64,000 nucleotides of DNA from positions 2,108,001 to 2,172,000 of the forward strand of contig CP115858.1 of the NCBI GenBank assembly GCA_027920525.1. Reading direction: 5' to 3'. The position numbers and the translations under genes were made by a program. This document shows, piece after piece, positions 37,279 through 46,525 of this stretch. The stretch is from Chryseobacterium daecheongense. GTDB taxonomy: Bacteria > Bacteroidota > Bacteroidia > Flavobacteriales > Weeksellaceae. The notes beneath the pieces were generated by a model, which saw only the letters and a program-made list of their open reading frames with translations, did not search any database and had not been told where the DNA came from. Numbering within the stretch: position 1 is the first letter of the stretch; every line of letters starts with the position of its first letter.

Positions 37279-38232
37279 ATGAGTTGGTTTAAAAATATTT
37301 TCAAAAAAGAAGAAAAGGAAACTTTAGATAAAGGATTGGAAAAATCCAGCCAGGGTTTCTTTGAAAAAATAACAAAAGCCGTAGTCGGTAAAAGCACCGT
37401 AGATGATGAAGTATTAGATGACCTCGAAGAAATACTAATTGCTTCGGATGTTGGTGCATCCACAACGATCAAGATCATTCAGAGAATTGAAGAACGTGTT
37501 GCCAGAGATAAATATGTGAATGTAGGTGAACTCGATAAAATTCTTCGTGAAGAAATATCAAACTTACTTCTCGAAAATCCGCATGCAGGAACCGGAAATA
37601 TTGATACATCAAAAAAGCCGTATGTTATTATGGTTGTCGGTGTAAACGGAGTCGGAAAAACAACAACTATCGGAAAACTGGCTCATCAGTTTAAGTCGGA
37701 AGGCAAAAAGGTAGTTTTGGGAGCCGGAGACACTTTTAGAGCTGCAGCTGTGGATCAGCTGACCATTTGGAGTGAAAGAGTCGGCGTACCTATTGTAAAG
37801 CAGGAAATGGGTTCCGATCCTGCCTCCGTAGCTTTTGATACCGTTCAAAGTGCAGTTGCCCAGGGTGCCGATGTTGTGATCATTGATACGGCAGGAAGGC
37901 TCCATAATAAAGTGAACTTAATGAACGAACTTTCAAAGATCAAAAGAGTAATGCAAAAGGTAATTCCTGATGCTCCTCATGAGATTCTTTTAGTTCTTGA
38001 CGGTTCTACCGGTCAAAACGCATTTGAGCAGGCAAAACAGTTTACAGCAGCCACAGAAGTAAACGCTTTAGCCGTTACAAAATTAGATGGAACAGCCAAA
38101 GGAGGAGTGGTTATAGGCATTTCTGATCAGTTTCAGATTCCAGTGAAATACATAGGGGTTGGGGAGAAAATGCAGGATTTGCAATTGTTTAATGGTACGG
38201 AATTTGTTGACTCATTCTTCAAGAAGAGATGA
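37279..38232 (+). CDS. ftsY: Signal recognition particle receptor FtsY
   Basis: Docks SRP-ribosome complexes at the inner membrane. The 317-residue start MSWFKNIFKKEEKE is the short membrane-targeting form; I rejected a longer upstream in-frame start. NG domain: VGVNGVGKTTTIGKLAHQF P-loop near residue 117, DTFRAAAVDQL near 152, IIDTAGRLHNK near 203, and AVTKLDGTAKGGVV near 273. It begins 10 bases after the RidA-like gene. In related genomes as I recall, ftsY follows the DUF4295 gene directly, so two genes are inserted here. Confidence 0.95.
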   Translation: MSWFKNIFKKEEKETLDKGLEKSSQGFFEKITKAVVGKSTVDDEVLDDLEEILIASDVGASTTIKIIQRIEERVARDKYVNVGELDKILREEISNLLLENPHAGTGNIDTSKKPYVIMVVGVNGVGKTTTIGKLAHQFKSEGKKVVLGAGDTFRAAAVDQLTIWSERVGVPIVKQEMGSDPASVAFDTVQSAVAQGADVVIIDTAGRLHNKVNLMNELSKIKRVMQKVIPDAPHEILLVLDGSTGQNAFEQAKQFTAATEVNALAVTKLDGTAKGGVVIGISDQFQIPVKYIGVGEKMQDLQLFNGTEFVDSFFKKR

Positions 38233-38300
38233 TTTATATCATATTCTTCCTGAATTTGCAAAACACATTTCATACATATTAACAATTAAAATTTAAAACT

Positions 38301-38555
38301 ATGGGAATTTTAACTTGGATCATTTTTGGTCTTATCGCAGGTGCAATAGCTAAACTTATTATGCCTGGAACACAAGGTGGTGGTTGGCTTATGACCATTA
38401 TACTAGGAATCGTTGGAGCTTTCGTAGGTGGATTTGTTGGAAGTTTAATCGGCTGGGGAACAGTTGAAAACTTTGACTTCAGAAGCATGTTATTAGCAGT
38501 GGGAGGTTCACTTATCGTCCTTTGGATTTTTGGAATGGCCTCAAAGAAAAGCTAA
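38301..38555 (+). CDS. GlsB/YeaQ/YmgE-family small membrane protein
   Basis: An 84-residue protein with three hydrophobic segments rich in Gly: residues ~3-25, 30-50 (AFVGGFVGSLIG) and 60-80. It matches the transglycosylase-associated/GlsB group, stress-related inner-membrane proteins of unknown mechanism. It stands alone after ftsY and has its own terminator. Confidence 0.85.
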   Translation: MGILTWIIFGLIAGAIAKLIMPGTQGGGWLMTIILGIVGAFVGGFVGSLIGWGTVENFDFRSMLLAVGGSLIVLWIFGMASKKS

Positions 38556-38577
38556 AAAAATATTTTATCAAAAATTA

Positions 38578-38612
38578 AAAGACCGACTTGAAATTCAAGC
38601 CGGTCTTTTTTT
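38578..38612. terminator. Terminator after the GlsB-like gene
   Basis: AAAGACCG and CGGTCTTT arms plus CTTGAA/TTCAAG inner stem with one mismatch, followed by T-run. It may serve the convergent sppA as well. Confidence 0.85.
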
Positions 38613-38628
38613 AAAACAATATAATAAT

Positions 38629-40383
38629 TTAGTTGATCTTTATCTGATAAGGCATTTCCATTTTTACCTCAGATCTTAGTTTCTCTTCTGTAATCTGTTG
38701 TAAAATTTCATAATTGGCTTTACCTATTTTACTTTTGATAACTCTTGCAGAAATATCATCTTCATTCAGGTCTTTAAATATTTGTTCAAAAGGAGACATC
38801 TTCTTAGGATACGATGCTACATTATAAGATTTCAATCCGGCTTTTTGCGCTGCAAATTTTACGGCATCATTTAATGTTCCCAATTCATCCACCAAACCGA
38901 TTTGTTTAGCTCTTACACCACTCCATACTCTTCCACCACCGATGTTATCGATCTGCTCAAATGTCTGTTTTCTGTTTTGGGTTACAAAGTGTACAAATCT
39001 TTTATATGTTCCTTCTACACTTTTTGTAATCATACTTACACCATATGGAGTTACACCGTTCAAACCTGAATAATATTGAGAATTGGCATTTGTAGCGACA
39101 ATATCTGATCGGATTCCATTCTTATTGGCAATATCCTTAAAATAAGGAATTACTCCAAAAACTCCGATAGATCCCGTCAAGGTATTAGGTTCGGAATAAA
39201 TTTTATCTGCAGCCATTGCAATATAATACCCTCCTGACGCAGCATAATCACCAAAAGAAACAATCAGTGGTTTTTTCTTTTTTAGCTGCTGAAGCTCAAA
39301 CAAGATCTCATCGGATGCATTAGCACTTCCTCCCGGGGAATTGATCCTGAATACAACTGCTTTTACTTTATCATTTTCCTGAAGATCCTTAATATACTTA
39401 ATGTATTTTTCAGAGTAAATTTCATTATAACCATCTCCATTGTTTATAGAACCGGAAGCATACAATACCGCTACTTTATCTCCTGATTTTTCATCATCAG
39501 AATAAGAGTTGATGTACTTTCCTAATGAAATTTTGTTCAGCTTATCTTTTTCTTTTAAGCTTAGCTTAGATTTAATAAGCTCATCATATTCCGTTTTCTG
39601 AATGAGCTGATCTGCCAGTTTATACTTCAGACTTTGTTCAGGAATCATACCATACAAACTATCAACAATAGTCTTAAACTGTAATGAATCAATTTTTCTT
39701 GATGCAGCAATTTTCGAAGATGTATTTTTCCACAGATCGTTAAGAAGAGTACTTAATTGCTCTTTATTTTCTGGAGAAATATCATTTCGTAAAAACGGTT
39801 CTACTGCAGATTTAAATTTTCCATGACGGATCACTTCAATTCCGATTCCGTATTTATCCGCAAAATCCTTGAAAAAGGTAACTTCTGTAGCCAATCCTTT
39901 TAATTCGATCATACCGGAAGGATTCAGAAAGTATTTATCCGCTACAGATCCCAGGTAATAAGATGACTGTGAAGCCGCATTTCCATAAGCATACACAAAT
40001 TTTCCACTCTTCTTAAAATCCTGTATCGCATTCCGTAAATCGTCGATTTGTGTAATTCCCGCATTTAGATCATCCGCCTCAATACTGATTCCTTTAATAT
40101 TGTCATCCGTTTTAGCTTTTTCAATGGCTTCTAAAGCTTCATATATTAAAATGCTTTTATTCTGATTTCCCATATTAAATACACCCGTTTGTTCTTCAGT
40201 AGGGCTATCAATTATGATCGTCTTTAAATTGATCGTTAAAACTGAGTTCTTTTTTACCACTACCGATTTATCACTACTCATAGAACTAAATACCAGCATG
40301 ACTATAAAAAAGAAGAAAAATACAGCACATAGTATGACAATTGCCACTATATTTGCTAAAACATTTTTAAAAAAACTTTTCAT
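38629..40383 (-). CDS. sppA: Signal peptide peptidase SppA, 67K type
   Basis: A 584-residue inner-membrane serine protease that cleaves leftover signal peptides. One N-terminal membrane helix (residues ~8-32) anchors the protein. Two tandem ClpP-like domains follow; the C-terminal one has the nucleophile Ser in the FGDYAASGGYY motif near residue 385, with SPGGSANASDEI before it, and the N-terminal one carries the general-base Lys in the region of RHGKFKSAVEPF near 190. It is divergent from folK with only 19 bases between start codons, so promoters lie inside the neighbouring gene. Confidence 0.94.
   Translation of the reverse strand: MKSFFKNVLANIVAIVILCAVFFFFFIVMLVFSSMSSDKSVVVKKNSVLTINLKTIIIDSPTEEQTGVFNMGNQNKSILIYEALEAIEKAKTDDNIKGISIEADDLNAGITQIDDLRNAIQDFKKSGKFVYAYGNAASQSSYYLGSVADKYFLNPSGMIELKGLATEVTFFKDFADKYGIGIEVIRHGKFKSAVEPFLRNDISPENKEQLSTLLNDLWKNTSSKIAASRKIDSLQFKTIVDSLYGMIPEQSLKYKLADQLIQKTEYDELIKSKLSLKEKDKLNKISLGKYINSYSDDEKSGDKVAVLYASGSINNGDGYNEIYSEKYIKYIKDLQENDKVKAVVFRINSPGGSANASDEILFELQQLKKKKPLIVSFGDYAASGGYYIAMAADKIYSEPNTLTGSIGVFGVIPYFKDIANKNGIRSDIVATNANSQYYSGLNGVTPYGVSMITKSVEGTYKRFVHFVTQNRKQTFEQIDNIGGGRVWSGVRAKQIGLVDELGTLNDAVKFAAQKAGLKSYNVASYPKKMSPFEQIFKDLNEDDISARVIKSKIGKANYEILQQITEEKLRSEVKMEMPYQIKIN
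40348..40355 (+). promoter_or_regulatory. Candidate -7 element of folK inside sppA
   Basis: TATATTTG (TAnnTTTG) lies within the N-terminal coding part of sppA on the opposite strand, 47 bases before the folK start. No clear -33 TTG was found at the right spacing. Confidence 0.35.
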
Positions 40384-40402
40384 ATATCAATCATTTTTTA
40401 AT

Positions 40403-40843
40403 ATGTCGCAACATAAGGTAGTTTTGTTACTAGGGAGTAACCTTGGGGATGGAAAAAAAAATATAGAACAGGCTATTGAAATGTTAAAAGCCGGTGGAAT
40501 TGAAATGTTAAATATTAGCATTTTTTTAACATCTGACCCCGTAGAGTTTGTTAGTTCTAATATTTTTTGTAATATTGCAACAATAATACGCACACATCTT
40601 TCGCCTATTCAACTGCTTGATTTTGTTAAAAGTATTGAATTTGAAATGGGAAGAACTAGCGATTCAAAATCCTCTGGAGGTTATAAAGACCGCATTATTG
40701 ATATTGATATTGTTAAGTATGATGAGTTAAAATTTATATCAGAAAGGTTGGAAATCCCTCATACCAAACATCTTTATGAAAGGGAATTTTCCAGAGTATT
40801 ATTAAATGATGTTATCAAACAAAACATAAAACATATTGTATGA
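40403..40843 (+). CDS. folK: Hydroxymethyldihydropterin pyrophosphokinase
   Basis: Transfers pyrophosphate from ATP to 6-hydroxymethyl-7,8-dihydropterin in folate synthesis. I chose ATG 40403 because MSQHKVVLLLGSNLGDGKKNIE is the family start; the longer open frame runs into sppA. Of 146 residues, the pterin-site region FEMGRTSDSKSSGGYKDRIIDIDIV is near 85 and IPHTKHLYEREFSRVLL near 116. The stop overlaps the next ATG (ATGA), so translational coupling with the outer-membrane protein is likely. Confidence 0.93.
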   Translation: MSQHKVVLLLGSNLGDGKKNIEQAIEMLKAGGIEMLNISIFLTSDPVEFVSSNIFCNIATIIRTHLSPIQLLDFVKSIEFEMGRTSDSKSSGGYKDRIIDIDIVKYDELKFISERLEIPHTKHLYEREFSRVLLNDVIKQNIKHIV

Positions 40844-41952
40844 AATTAGGTTTATTATTATTGGCCGCGCTGCCTATTGCTACTTATGCTCAGGACAGTA
40901 CTACAGTAAATTCGTCGGACAAGTACCCTAATACATTCTCCTCGGGTTCCGCTAATGTTCAGCCTTTTGATAATAAGGCAAGAAGATTTAACGATTGGTC
41001 TATATCAATCGGTGGAGGTGCTGCATTTATGCCACATGCCGATCTTACTTCATTTTATGATGGAAAGATCAATTGGGGATACAATGCATATATCAGTTTG
41101 GACAAACAGATCTCTCACGTTTTTGGGGTAAGCCTTATCTACCAGAGAGGAGAAACGAATCAAAAAGCTAAATTAGCCGGTGCTGCCGGTGTAGCTGCTG
41201 GAGTGGGTGTAGCCAACACAAGATACGATCAGATAGCTTTATTGGGGGATGTAAATTTCTCAAATCTATTAAGAAGAGTTGATAATCATTCTCCATACAG
41301 ATGGGCTTTCCATGGATATGGGGGAATTGGTGTTATGGGATATAACACTTCCCTGCATGACAACAACGAATTCAGATGGAGTAATGCTCCAAGAAGAGTT
41401 CCTTTATTTATCAAACAGGATATAGACATCAACTCTATTTTCTACCAATTCGGGTTTGGAGTGAAATATAACGTTTCAAAACTTATCGATATTGAAGCCA
41501 GAACAATGTATATCATCAGTGGTGATGACGAGTTCGACGGTGGAGGTAATGCCGGACCTGCTGATTATGATCCTGCATCTAAAGTATCCAAGTACAACAT
41601 GATCAACAAATCAAGATCTGATAATATGTGGACCGTAAACTTAGGGGTATCCTTTAAATTAGGAAAACATATGTCGCATCTGGCATGGCATGATCCTTTA
41701 CAGGAAGCTTATTACAGAACAGAAGAGCTAGAAAAAGCGACAACTGATCTTGTAGTTTGTGAAAAAGGAGACAACGATAACGACGGAGTTTGTGACGATT
41801 GGGACAGAGAACTTAATACTCCTGCCGGTGCAAGAGTAGATGGTGCTGGTGTTGCATTAGACATGGACCTTGATGGCGTTATTGATTTGTATGATAAATG
41901 TGTTACAGTTCCGGGACCTGCTGAAAACAACGGTTGTCCGACAGGAAAGTAA
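40840..41952 (+). CDS. OmpA-type outer-membrane protein paralogue lacking the OmpA C-terminal domain
   Basis: A 370-residue exported protein with signal peptide (MKLGLLLLAALPIATYAQ) and a beta-barrel region (residues ~45-280). It ends in a thrombospondin type 3-like calcium region (CEKGDNDNDGVCDDWDR, then DLDGVIDLYDKCVTVPG) and stops after NNGCPTGK. The tandem neighbour has the same layout plus a peptidoglycan-binding OmpA domain, so this copy has lost the wall-anchoring part. ATGA overlap with folK. Confidence 0.88.
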   Translation: MKLGLLLLAALPIATYAQDSTTVNSSDKYPNTFSSGSANVQPFDNKARRFNDWSISIGGGAAFMPHADLTSFYDGKINWGYNAYISLDKQISHVFGVSLIYQRGETNQKAKLAGAAGVAAGVGVANTRYDQIALLGDVNFSNLLRRVDNHSPYRWAFHGYGGIGVMGYNTSLHDNNEFRWSNAPRRVPLFIKQDIDINSIFYQFGFGVKYNVSKLIDIEARTMYIISGDDEFDGGGNAGPADYDPASKVSKYNMINKSRSDNMWTVNLGVSFKLGKHMSHLAWHDPLQEAYYRTEELEKATTDLVVCEKGDNDNDGVCDDWDRELNTPAGARVDGAGVALDMDLDGVIDLYDKCVTVPGPAENNGCPTGK

Positions 41953-42002
41953 TCACAACGACTAAAGAAATCATTTAATTAACTAAATAAAAAAAATACA
42001 CT

Positions 42003-43451
42003 ATGAAATTAAGTTTAGCAATTGTAGCATTAGCATTAGCTGTTCCAACAGCTTCTTTTGCTCAAGACTCAACGGCAGTTTCAAAAGGAGAATATCCTAA
42101 TACATTTTCTTCGGGTTCTGCCAATGTATCCCCTTTTACACAGAAGTCTAAAAGATTCAACGACTGGGCGATTTCATTTGGTGCCGGGGTACCATTAATG
42201 CAATCAGCGGATTTAACATCTATCAAAAATGGTAATGGTAAAAATCTTTTCGGATATTCTGCATATGTAAGTATCGATAAAGCTATTACTCATGCTTTTG
42301 GTATTAACTTACAATACGACAGAGGAGAGACCAGACAAGGATTCTTCAACACAAAAAATTCAGCTCCTACTGATTTAGCTGTAAGAGACAGAATTGGTGC
42401 AAGAACTCAATACGATGCGATCTCAATCTTGGGGGATGTTAACTTCTCTAATTTATTAAGAAGAGTTGATAATCACTCAACTTACAGATGGGCGCTTCAC
42501 GGGTATGCAGGTATCGGTACTCTAGCATATAGAGCTTATTTAAAAGATCCTTCTGGGCAAAAGCTAATGACAGAAGTTAAACCTTTTAAATTCAACTCTC
42601 TGTTTGGACAAGCCGGAGCAGGTCTTAAATTCAAAGTAAACAGAAGCTTAGACATCGAAGGTAGAGTAATGTACGTAGTTACAGGTGATGATTCTTTCGA
42701 CGGTGGAGGTGCACCATACAGTGCAATCAACCAAAGAGAAGAAGGAACGTCTGATAATTTCTTCAATGCTACTTTAGGGGTTTCTTTAAAATTAGGAAAA
42801 CACGAGTCTCATTTAATGTGGCATGACCCATTACAGGAAATCTATTATAAATTAGATGTTTTGGCTAACAAAAACCAGGATATCGAAGTTTGTAAAAAAG
42901 GAGATGCTGATAATGACGGAGTTTGTGACGATTGGGACAGACAGCTTGATACTCCTGCCGGTGCAAGAGTGGACGGTGCAGGTGTTGCCCTTGACACAGA
43001 CCTTGATGGTGTAATCGATCTTTACGATAAGTGTGTTACTGTTCCTGGACCTGTTGAAAACAACGGTTGTCCTACAGCAACTACAGGACCTGTAAAAGAA
43101 GAAGAAAGAACTCTTGAAGGAATTGAATTCGATTTAAATTCTGACAGAATCTTACCTTCAAATACACCAATTCTTAACAATGCAGTTACTTATATTAATC
43201 AATCAACTGGTTCTTATAACGTAATTGGAGCAACAGATACAAGAGGAACTGATGCTTACAACAAAAAATTATCTGAAAGAAGAGCAAATAACGTTAAGAA
43301 TTATTTAATCAAAAATGGTGTTCAGACAGGTAAGTTAAATGCTATCGGTAAAGGTGAAAAAGACCTTAAATATCCTGAATGTGAACCAGCTACTAAATGC
43401 CCTGAATGGAAAAACAGAGCAAACAGAAGAGTTTACTTCGAGGCTAAATAA
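42003..43451 (+). CDS. OmpA family outer-membrane protein
   Basis: A 482-residue paralogue of the preceding gene, with signal peptide, barrel, TSP3-like repeats (CKKGDADNDGVCDDWDR) and a complete C-terminal OmpA domain: GIEFDLNSDRILPSNTPIL near residue 375, GATDTRGTDAYNKKLSERRA with the peptidoglycan-binding Asp/Arg near 415, and NRRVYFEA at the end. It anchors the outer membrane to the wall. It starts 50 bases after the first copy without an intervening terminator, so co-transcription is likely. Confidence 0.93.
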   Translation: MKLSLAIVALALAVPTASFAQDSTAVSKGEYPNTFSSGSANVSPFTQKSKRFNDWAISFGAGVPLMQSADLTSIKNGNGKNLFGYSAYVSIDKAITHAFGINLQYDRGETRQGFFNTKNSAPTDLAVRDRIGARTQYDAISILGDVNFSNLLRRVDNHSTYRWALHGYAGIGTLAYRAYLKDPSGQKLMTEVKPFKFNSLFGQAGAGLKFKVNRSLDIEGRVMYVVTGDDSFDGGGAPYSAINQREEGTSDNFFNATLGVSLKLGKHESHLMWHDPLQEIYYKLDVLANKNQDIEVCKKGDADNDGVCDDWDRQLDTPAGARVDGAGVALDTDLDGVIDLYDKCVTVPGPVENNGCPTATTGPVKEEERTLEGIEFDLNSDRILPSNTPILNNAVTYINQSTGSYNVIGATDTRGTDAYNKKLSERRANNVKNYLIKNGVQTGKLNAIGKGEKDLKYPECEPATKCPEWKNRANRRVYFEAK

Positions 43452-43472
43452 TAAACTATTTATTCATTATAC

Positions 43473-43501
43473 AAAAGTCACGCATTGCGTGACTTTTTTT
43501 G
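43473..43501 (+). terminator. Terminator of the OmpA-type pair
   Basis: AAAAGTCACGC and GCGTGACTTTT, exact complements around ATT, with trailing T-run. Confidence 0.9.
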
Positions 43502-43528
43502 TTGTGATACTTTCCTTATTTTTATACC

Positions 43529-45430
43529 ATGATTTCTTCAAGCGATTTTGACCAGTTAAAATATAAGACCCTTAAATATTTCTGGGGATACGATAGTTTC
43601 AGAGATTCTCAGGAAGAAATTATTAATTCTATTATTAACGAAAAAGATACACTGGTTTTACTTCCTACAGGAGCCGGAAAATCACTATGCTATCAGCTTC
43701 CGGCTTTGTTCCGGGAAGGTGTATGCCTTGTGATCTCTCCCTTGCTTGCCCTGATGAAGGATCAGGTAAATCAGCTTAAATTCAGAGGAATTGAAGCGGA
43801 ATATCTGTCTTCGGAACTTGATGACTATGATGCAGAAGTTATTTTTAACCGATGCAAAGACGGATTAACCAAGCTGCTTTACGTTTCACCGGAAAGATTA
43901 ACGAACAGACAGTTTATCCAGAATATGGAAGAAATACAGCTTTCGTTTATTGCTGTAGATGAAGCACACTGTATTTCGGAATGGGGACAGGATTTCCGTC
44001 CAAGCTATCAGAATATAAAGGAATTCAGAAAAAATAATCCCGACATCCCATGCCTTGCTCTAACTGCTACTGCTACCCCTAAAGTTTTAGAAGAAATAAA
44101 GATAAAGCTGGGATTGATCAATCCTGTAGTTTTTCAAAAAAGCTTTAAAAGAGAAAATATACGGATCTTTACTGAAGAAGTGTCCGATAAATACCAGCGG
44201 ATTTATGATATTTTAAGGTACAATAATGACTCAGGAATTATATATGTCCGTACCCGAAAAGAAGCTGAACTGCTAACGGAATTTTTGCACAGGAATCAAC
44301 TGAAAAATGTAGATTACTTTCACGCAGGATTATCCACAAAAGAAAAAAATGCCAAACAACATTTATGGAACACCCGTAATGATTATGTTCTGATCTCAAC
44401 TAATGCATTTGGTATGGGAATCGATAAGGATAATGTCCGGTTTGTAATTCATTACTCCCCTTCTCCATCGCTTGAAAATTACTATCAGGAAATAGGACGT
44501 GCAGGAAGAGACGGGCAGGATAGTTTTGCATATTTATTATGGAACCAACAGGAAATTGTAAATTTTGAACAGATATTAAAAAATCAGATTCCTAACAAAG
44601 CAGAGTTTCTGAAGATCATCAGTTACCTTTACTCAGTTTTTCAGGTTGCCGAATATGAACTTCCTGAAAAAGTATTTCAATTGAACATGAATGGTATTCA
44701 GAATTTCACAAAATTATCTGTTGCCAAGATTAAAAACGTTCTGAACTTTCTTCATAATCAGGAAATCATCTATCACAACGACAATAAAAGTTTATCTTCA
44801 CTTGAGTTGCTGATACAGGCTGATGAAATAGATCAGCTTCCTAAAAAAGATGCTTACTTTATCGAGCTTATGCTTCGCACTGTATCAGGAATAACAACTC
44901 ATAAAGTAATGTTCAGTGAACAAAATGTAAGCAACAAAATTGGAATTGCAATTCCTTTAATAAAGGAACGTCTTAAAGAACTCCAGCAAAAAAATTATCT
45001 CGAATATGTAGACGGAGCCCTATCCAGTATTAAGTTTTTAAAACCCCGGGATGAAAGAACCATCAATGGCGCCTACTGGAAGCTTTTTGAACATATTCAA
45101 AGAAATAAAATCCAAAAATGGGAGGAGATGAAGTTTTATGTAGAAAACAAAGATTATTGTAAAATAAAGCTTATCTTGTCCTATTTTGGAGAGAAAAATT
45201 CAAAAACCTGTGGGCAATGTTCTATTTGCGAAAAGAATAAACAAACCATCTTTGGAAAGAATATATCGACTCAGCTGATAACATTATTGGCTAAGAGACC
45301 GGCTACTATTGAAGAGCTTTCCATCCAGCTGAGTTATCATTCCAAAGAGAACATCTTAGAAAACCTGATTTTTCTATTGGACTCCGGAAAAGTAAAAATG
45401 CTGAATTTCAGGACGTATGCTTTAGCTTAG
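43529..45430 (+). CDS. recQ: ATP-dependent DNA helicase RecQ
   Basis: 3'-5' superfamily 2 helicase for recombination and repair, 633 residues. Motif I LPTGAGKSLCYQ near residue 47, motif II VDEAHCISEWGQDFRP near 145, motif III LTATAT, and motif VI YQEIGRAGRDGQ near 320 are all present. The zinc-binding region has CKIKLILSYFG and CGQCSICEKN near 545-570. The RQC winged helix is present. A C-terminal HRDC domain is not evident; the tail after ~575 is a short helical segment only. Seven-base promoter-like boxes upstream are not exact. Confidence 0.94.
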   Translation: MISSSDFDQLKYKTLKYFWGYDSFRDSQEEIINSIINEKDTLVLLPTGAGKSLCYQLPALFREGVCLVISPLLALMKDQVNQLKFRGIEAEYLSSELDDYDAEVIFNRCKDGLTKLLYVSPERLTNRQFIQNMEEIQLSFIAVDEAHCISEWGQDFRPSYQNIKEFRKNNPDIPCLALTATATPKVLEEIKIKLGLINPVVFQKSFKRENIRIFTEEVSDKYQRIYDILRYNNDSGIIYVRTRKEAELLTEFLHRNQLKNVDYFHAGLSTKEKNAKQHLWNTRNDYVLISTNAFGMGIDKDNVRFVIHYSPSPSLENYYQEIGRAGRDGQDSFAYLLWNQQEIVNFEQILKNQIPNKAEFLKIISYLYSVFQVAEYELPEKVFQLNMNGIQNFTKLSVAKIKNVLNFLHNQEIIYHNDNKSLSSLELLIQADEIDQLPKKDAYFIELMLRTVSGITTHKVMFSEQNVSNKIGIAIPLIKERLKELQQKNYLEYVDGALSSIKFLKPRDERTINGAYWKLFEHIQRNKIQKWEEMKFYVENKDYCKIKLILSYFGEKNSKTCGQCSICEKNKQTIFGKNISTQLITLLAKRPATIEELSIQLSYHSKENILENLIFLLDSGKVKMLNFRTYALA

Positions 45431-45508
45431 TTGAAAAATGTATTTATGTAGTTATGTATTCATGTATTAATGATAAAAATTAATATTTCTAATGAGTATT
45501 CAATTAGC

Positions 45509-45538
45509 AACCTCTAACCTCTAACCTCTAACTTCTAA
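45509..45538. repeat. CCTCTAA heptamer tandem repeat, copy 2
   Basis: Four consecutive heptamers (AACCTCT three times, then AACTTCT) in the gap between recQ and fmt. A shorter copy lies at 3217-3240. A related but degraded pyrimidine-rich stretch is at about 53370-53410. Confidence 0.7.
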
Positions 45539-45565
45539 ATTCCCATTCAACTTCAACTAAAAACT

Positions 45566-45573
45566 TATCTTTG
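45566..45573 (+). promoter_or_regulatory. -7 promoter element of fmt
   Basis: TATCTTTG matches TAnnTTTG and ends four bases before the fmt ATG at 45578. The transcript is probably leaderless. Confidence 0.6.
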
Positions 45574-45577
45574 CAGT

Positions 45578-46525
45578 ATGAAATCATTAAAAGTCGTTTT
45601 TCTAGGTACTCCCGAATTTGCTAAAACTGCTTTAGAAGCTATTCACCAGTCTCATCATGAAGTAGTTGGTGTTGTAACAGTTGCCGATAAAGGGAGCGGA
45701 CGGGGCCAGAAAATCCATCAGTCTCCTGTAAAAATATATGCTGAAGAACATAACCTTGCTGTTTTCCAGCCGGAAAAATTAAGAAATCCTGAATTCTTAC
45801 AACAAATCAAAGACCTGAATGCTGATGTATTTGTGGTTGTTGCTTTTAGAATGATGCCCAAAGTTCTTTTTGAAATGCCAAGAATAGGGACATTCAATCT
45901 TCACGCTTCCCTCCTTCCCGATTACAGAGGTGCAGCCCCTATTAATTATGCTGTAATTAATGGTGAACAAAAGACAGGGGTAACTACTTTCTTTATCAAC
46001 GAAAAAATAGACGAAGGAAATATCCTTCTTCAGGAAGAATTACAGTTGCTGCCTGATGAGAACGCGGGAAGTCTTCACGACAGATTAATGCAATTAGGAT
46101 CAAAGCTTGTTGTACGTACTTTGGATGGCCTTGCTGAAAACTCTATTAAGGAAATACCTCAACCACAGGTTGAGCATCCTAAAAATGCCTTTAAAATTTT
46201 TAAAGAAGATACTAAAATCAACTGGAATGCTCCGTCTAAAGTCATCCATCAGTTTATTCTGGGAATGTCCCCGTATCCTGCTGCTTTTACGACCCTGAAG
46301 ATTGGAGAAGAAGATAAAGGATTAAAGATTTTTGGAGGAAAATTTGAGGTTTCCCATCATAATGAAACTCCCGGAACACTGGAGATATCCAAAAATACTT
46401 TTAAAATTTATACCCAGGACGGAATTTATGAGCCATTAGAACTCCAACTGGAAGGTAAAAAAAGAATGAATATCAAAGATTTCCTGAATGGTTTCAGAAA
46501 TTTTGACGAAATAAAAATGGCTTGA
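45578..46525 (+). CDS. fmt: Methionyl-tRNA formyltransferase
   Basis: Formylates initiator Met-tRNA. The 315-residue protein has VFLGTPEFA at the N-terminus, the formyl-transfer signature NLHASLLPDYRGAAPINYAVINGE near residue 107 with the Asn-His catalytic pair, and the C-terminal tRNA-binding domain (GPLELQLEGKKRMN-like). A leaderless promoter is indicated. The stop codon sits inside the terminator stem. Confidence 0.95.
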   Translation: MKSLKVVFLGTPEFAKTALEAIHQSHHEVVGVVTVADKGSGRGQKIHQSPVKIYAEEHNLAVFQPEKLRNPEFLQQIKDLNADVFVVVAFRMMPKVLFEMPRIGTFNLHASLLPDYRGAAPINYAVINGEQKTGVTTFFINEKIDEGNILLQEELQLLPDENAGSLHDRLMQLGSKLVVRTLDGLAENSIKEIPQPQVEHPKNAFKIFKEDTKINWNAPSKVIHQFILGMSPYPAAFTTLKIGEEDKGLKIFGGKFEVSHHNETPGTLEISKNTFKIYTQDGIYEPLELQLEGKKRMNIKDFLNGFRNFDEIKMA

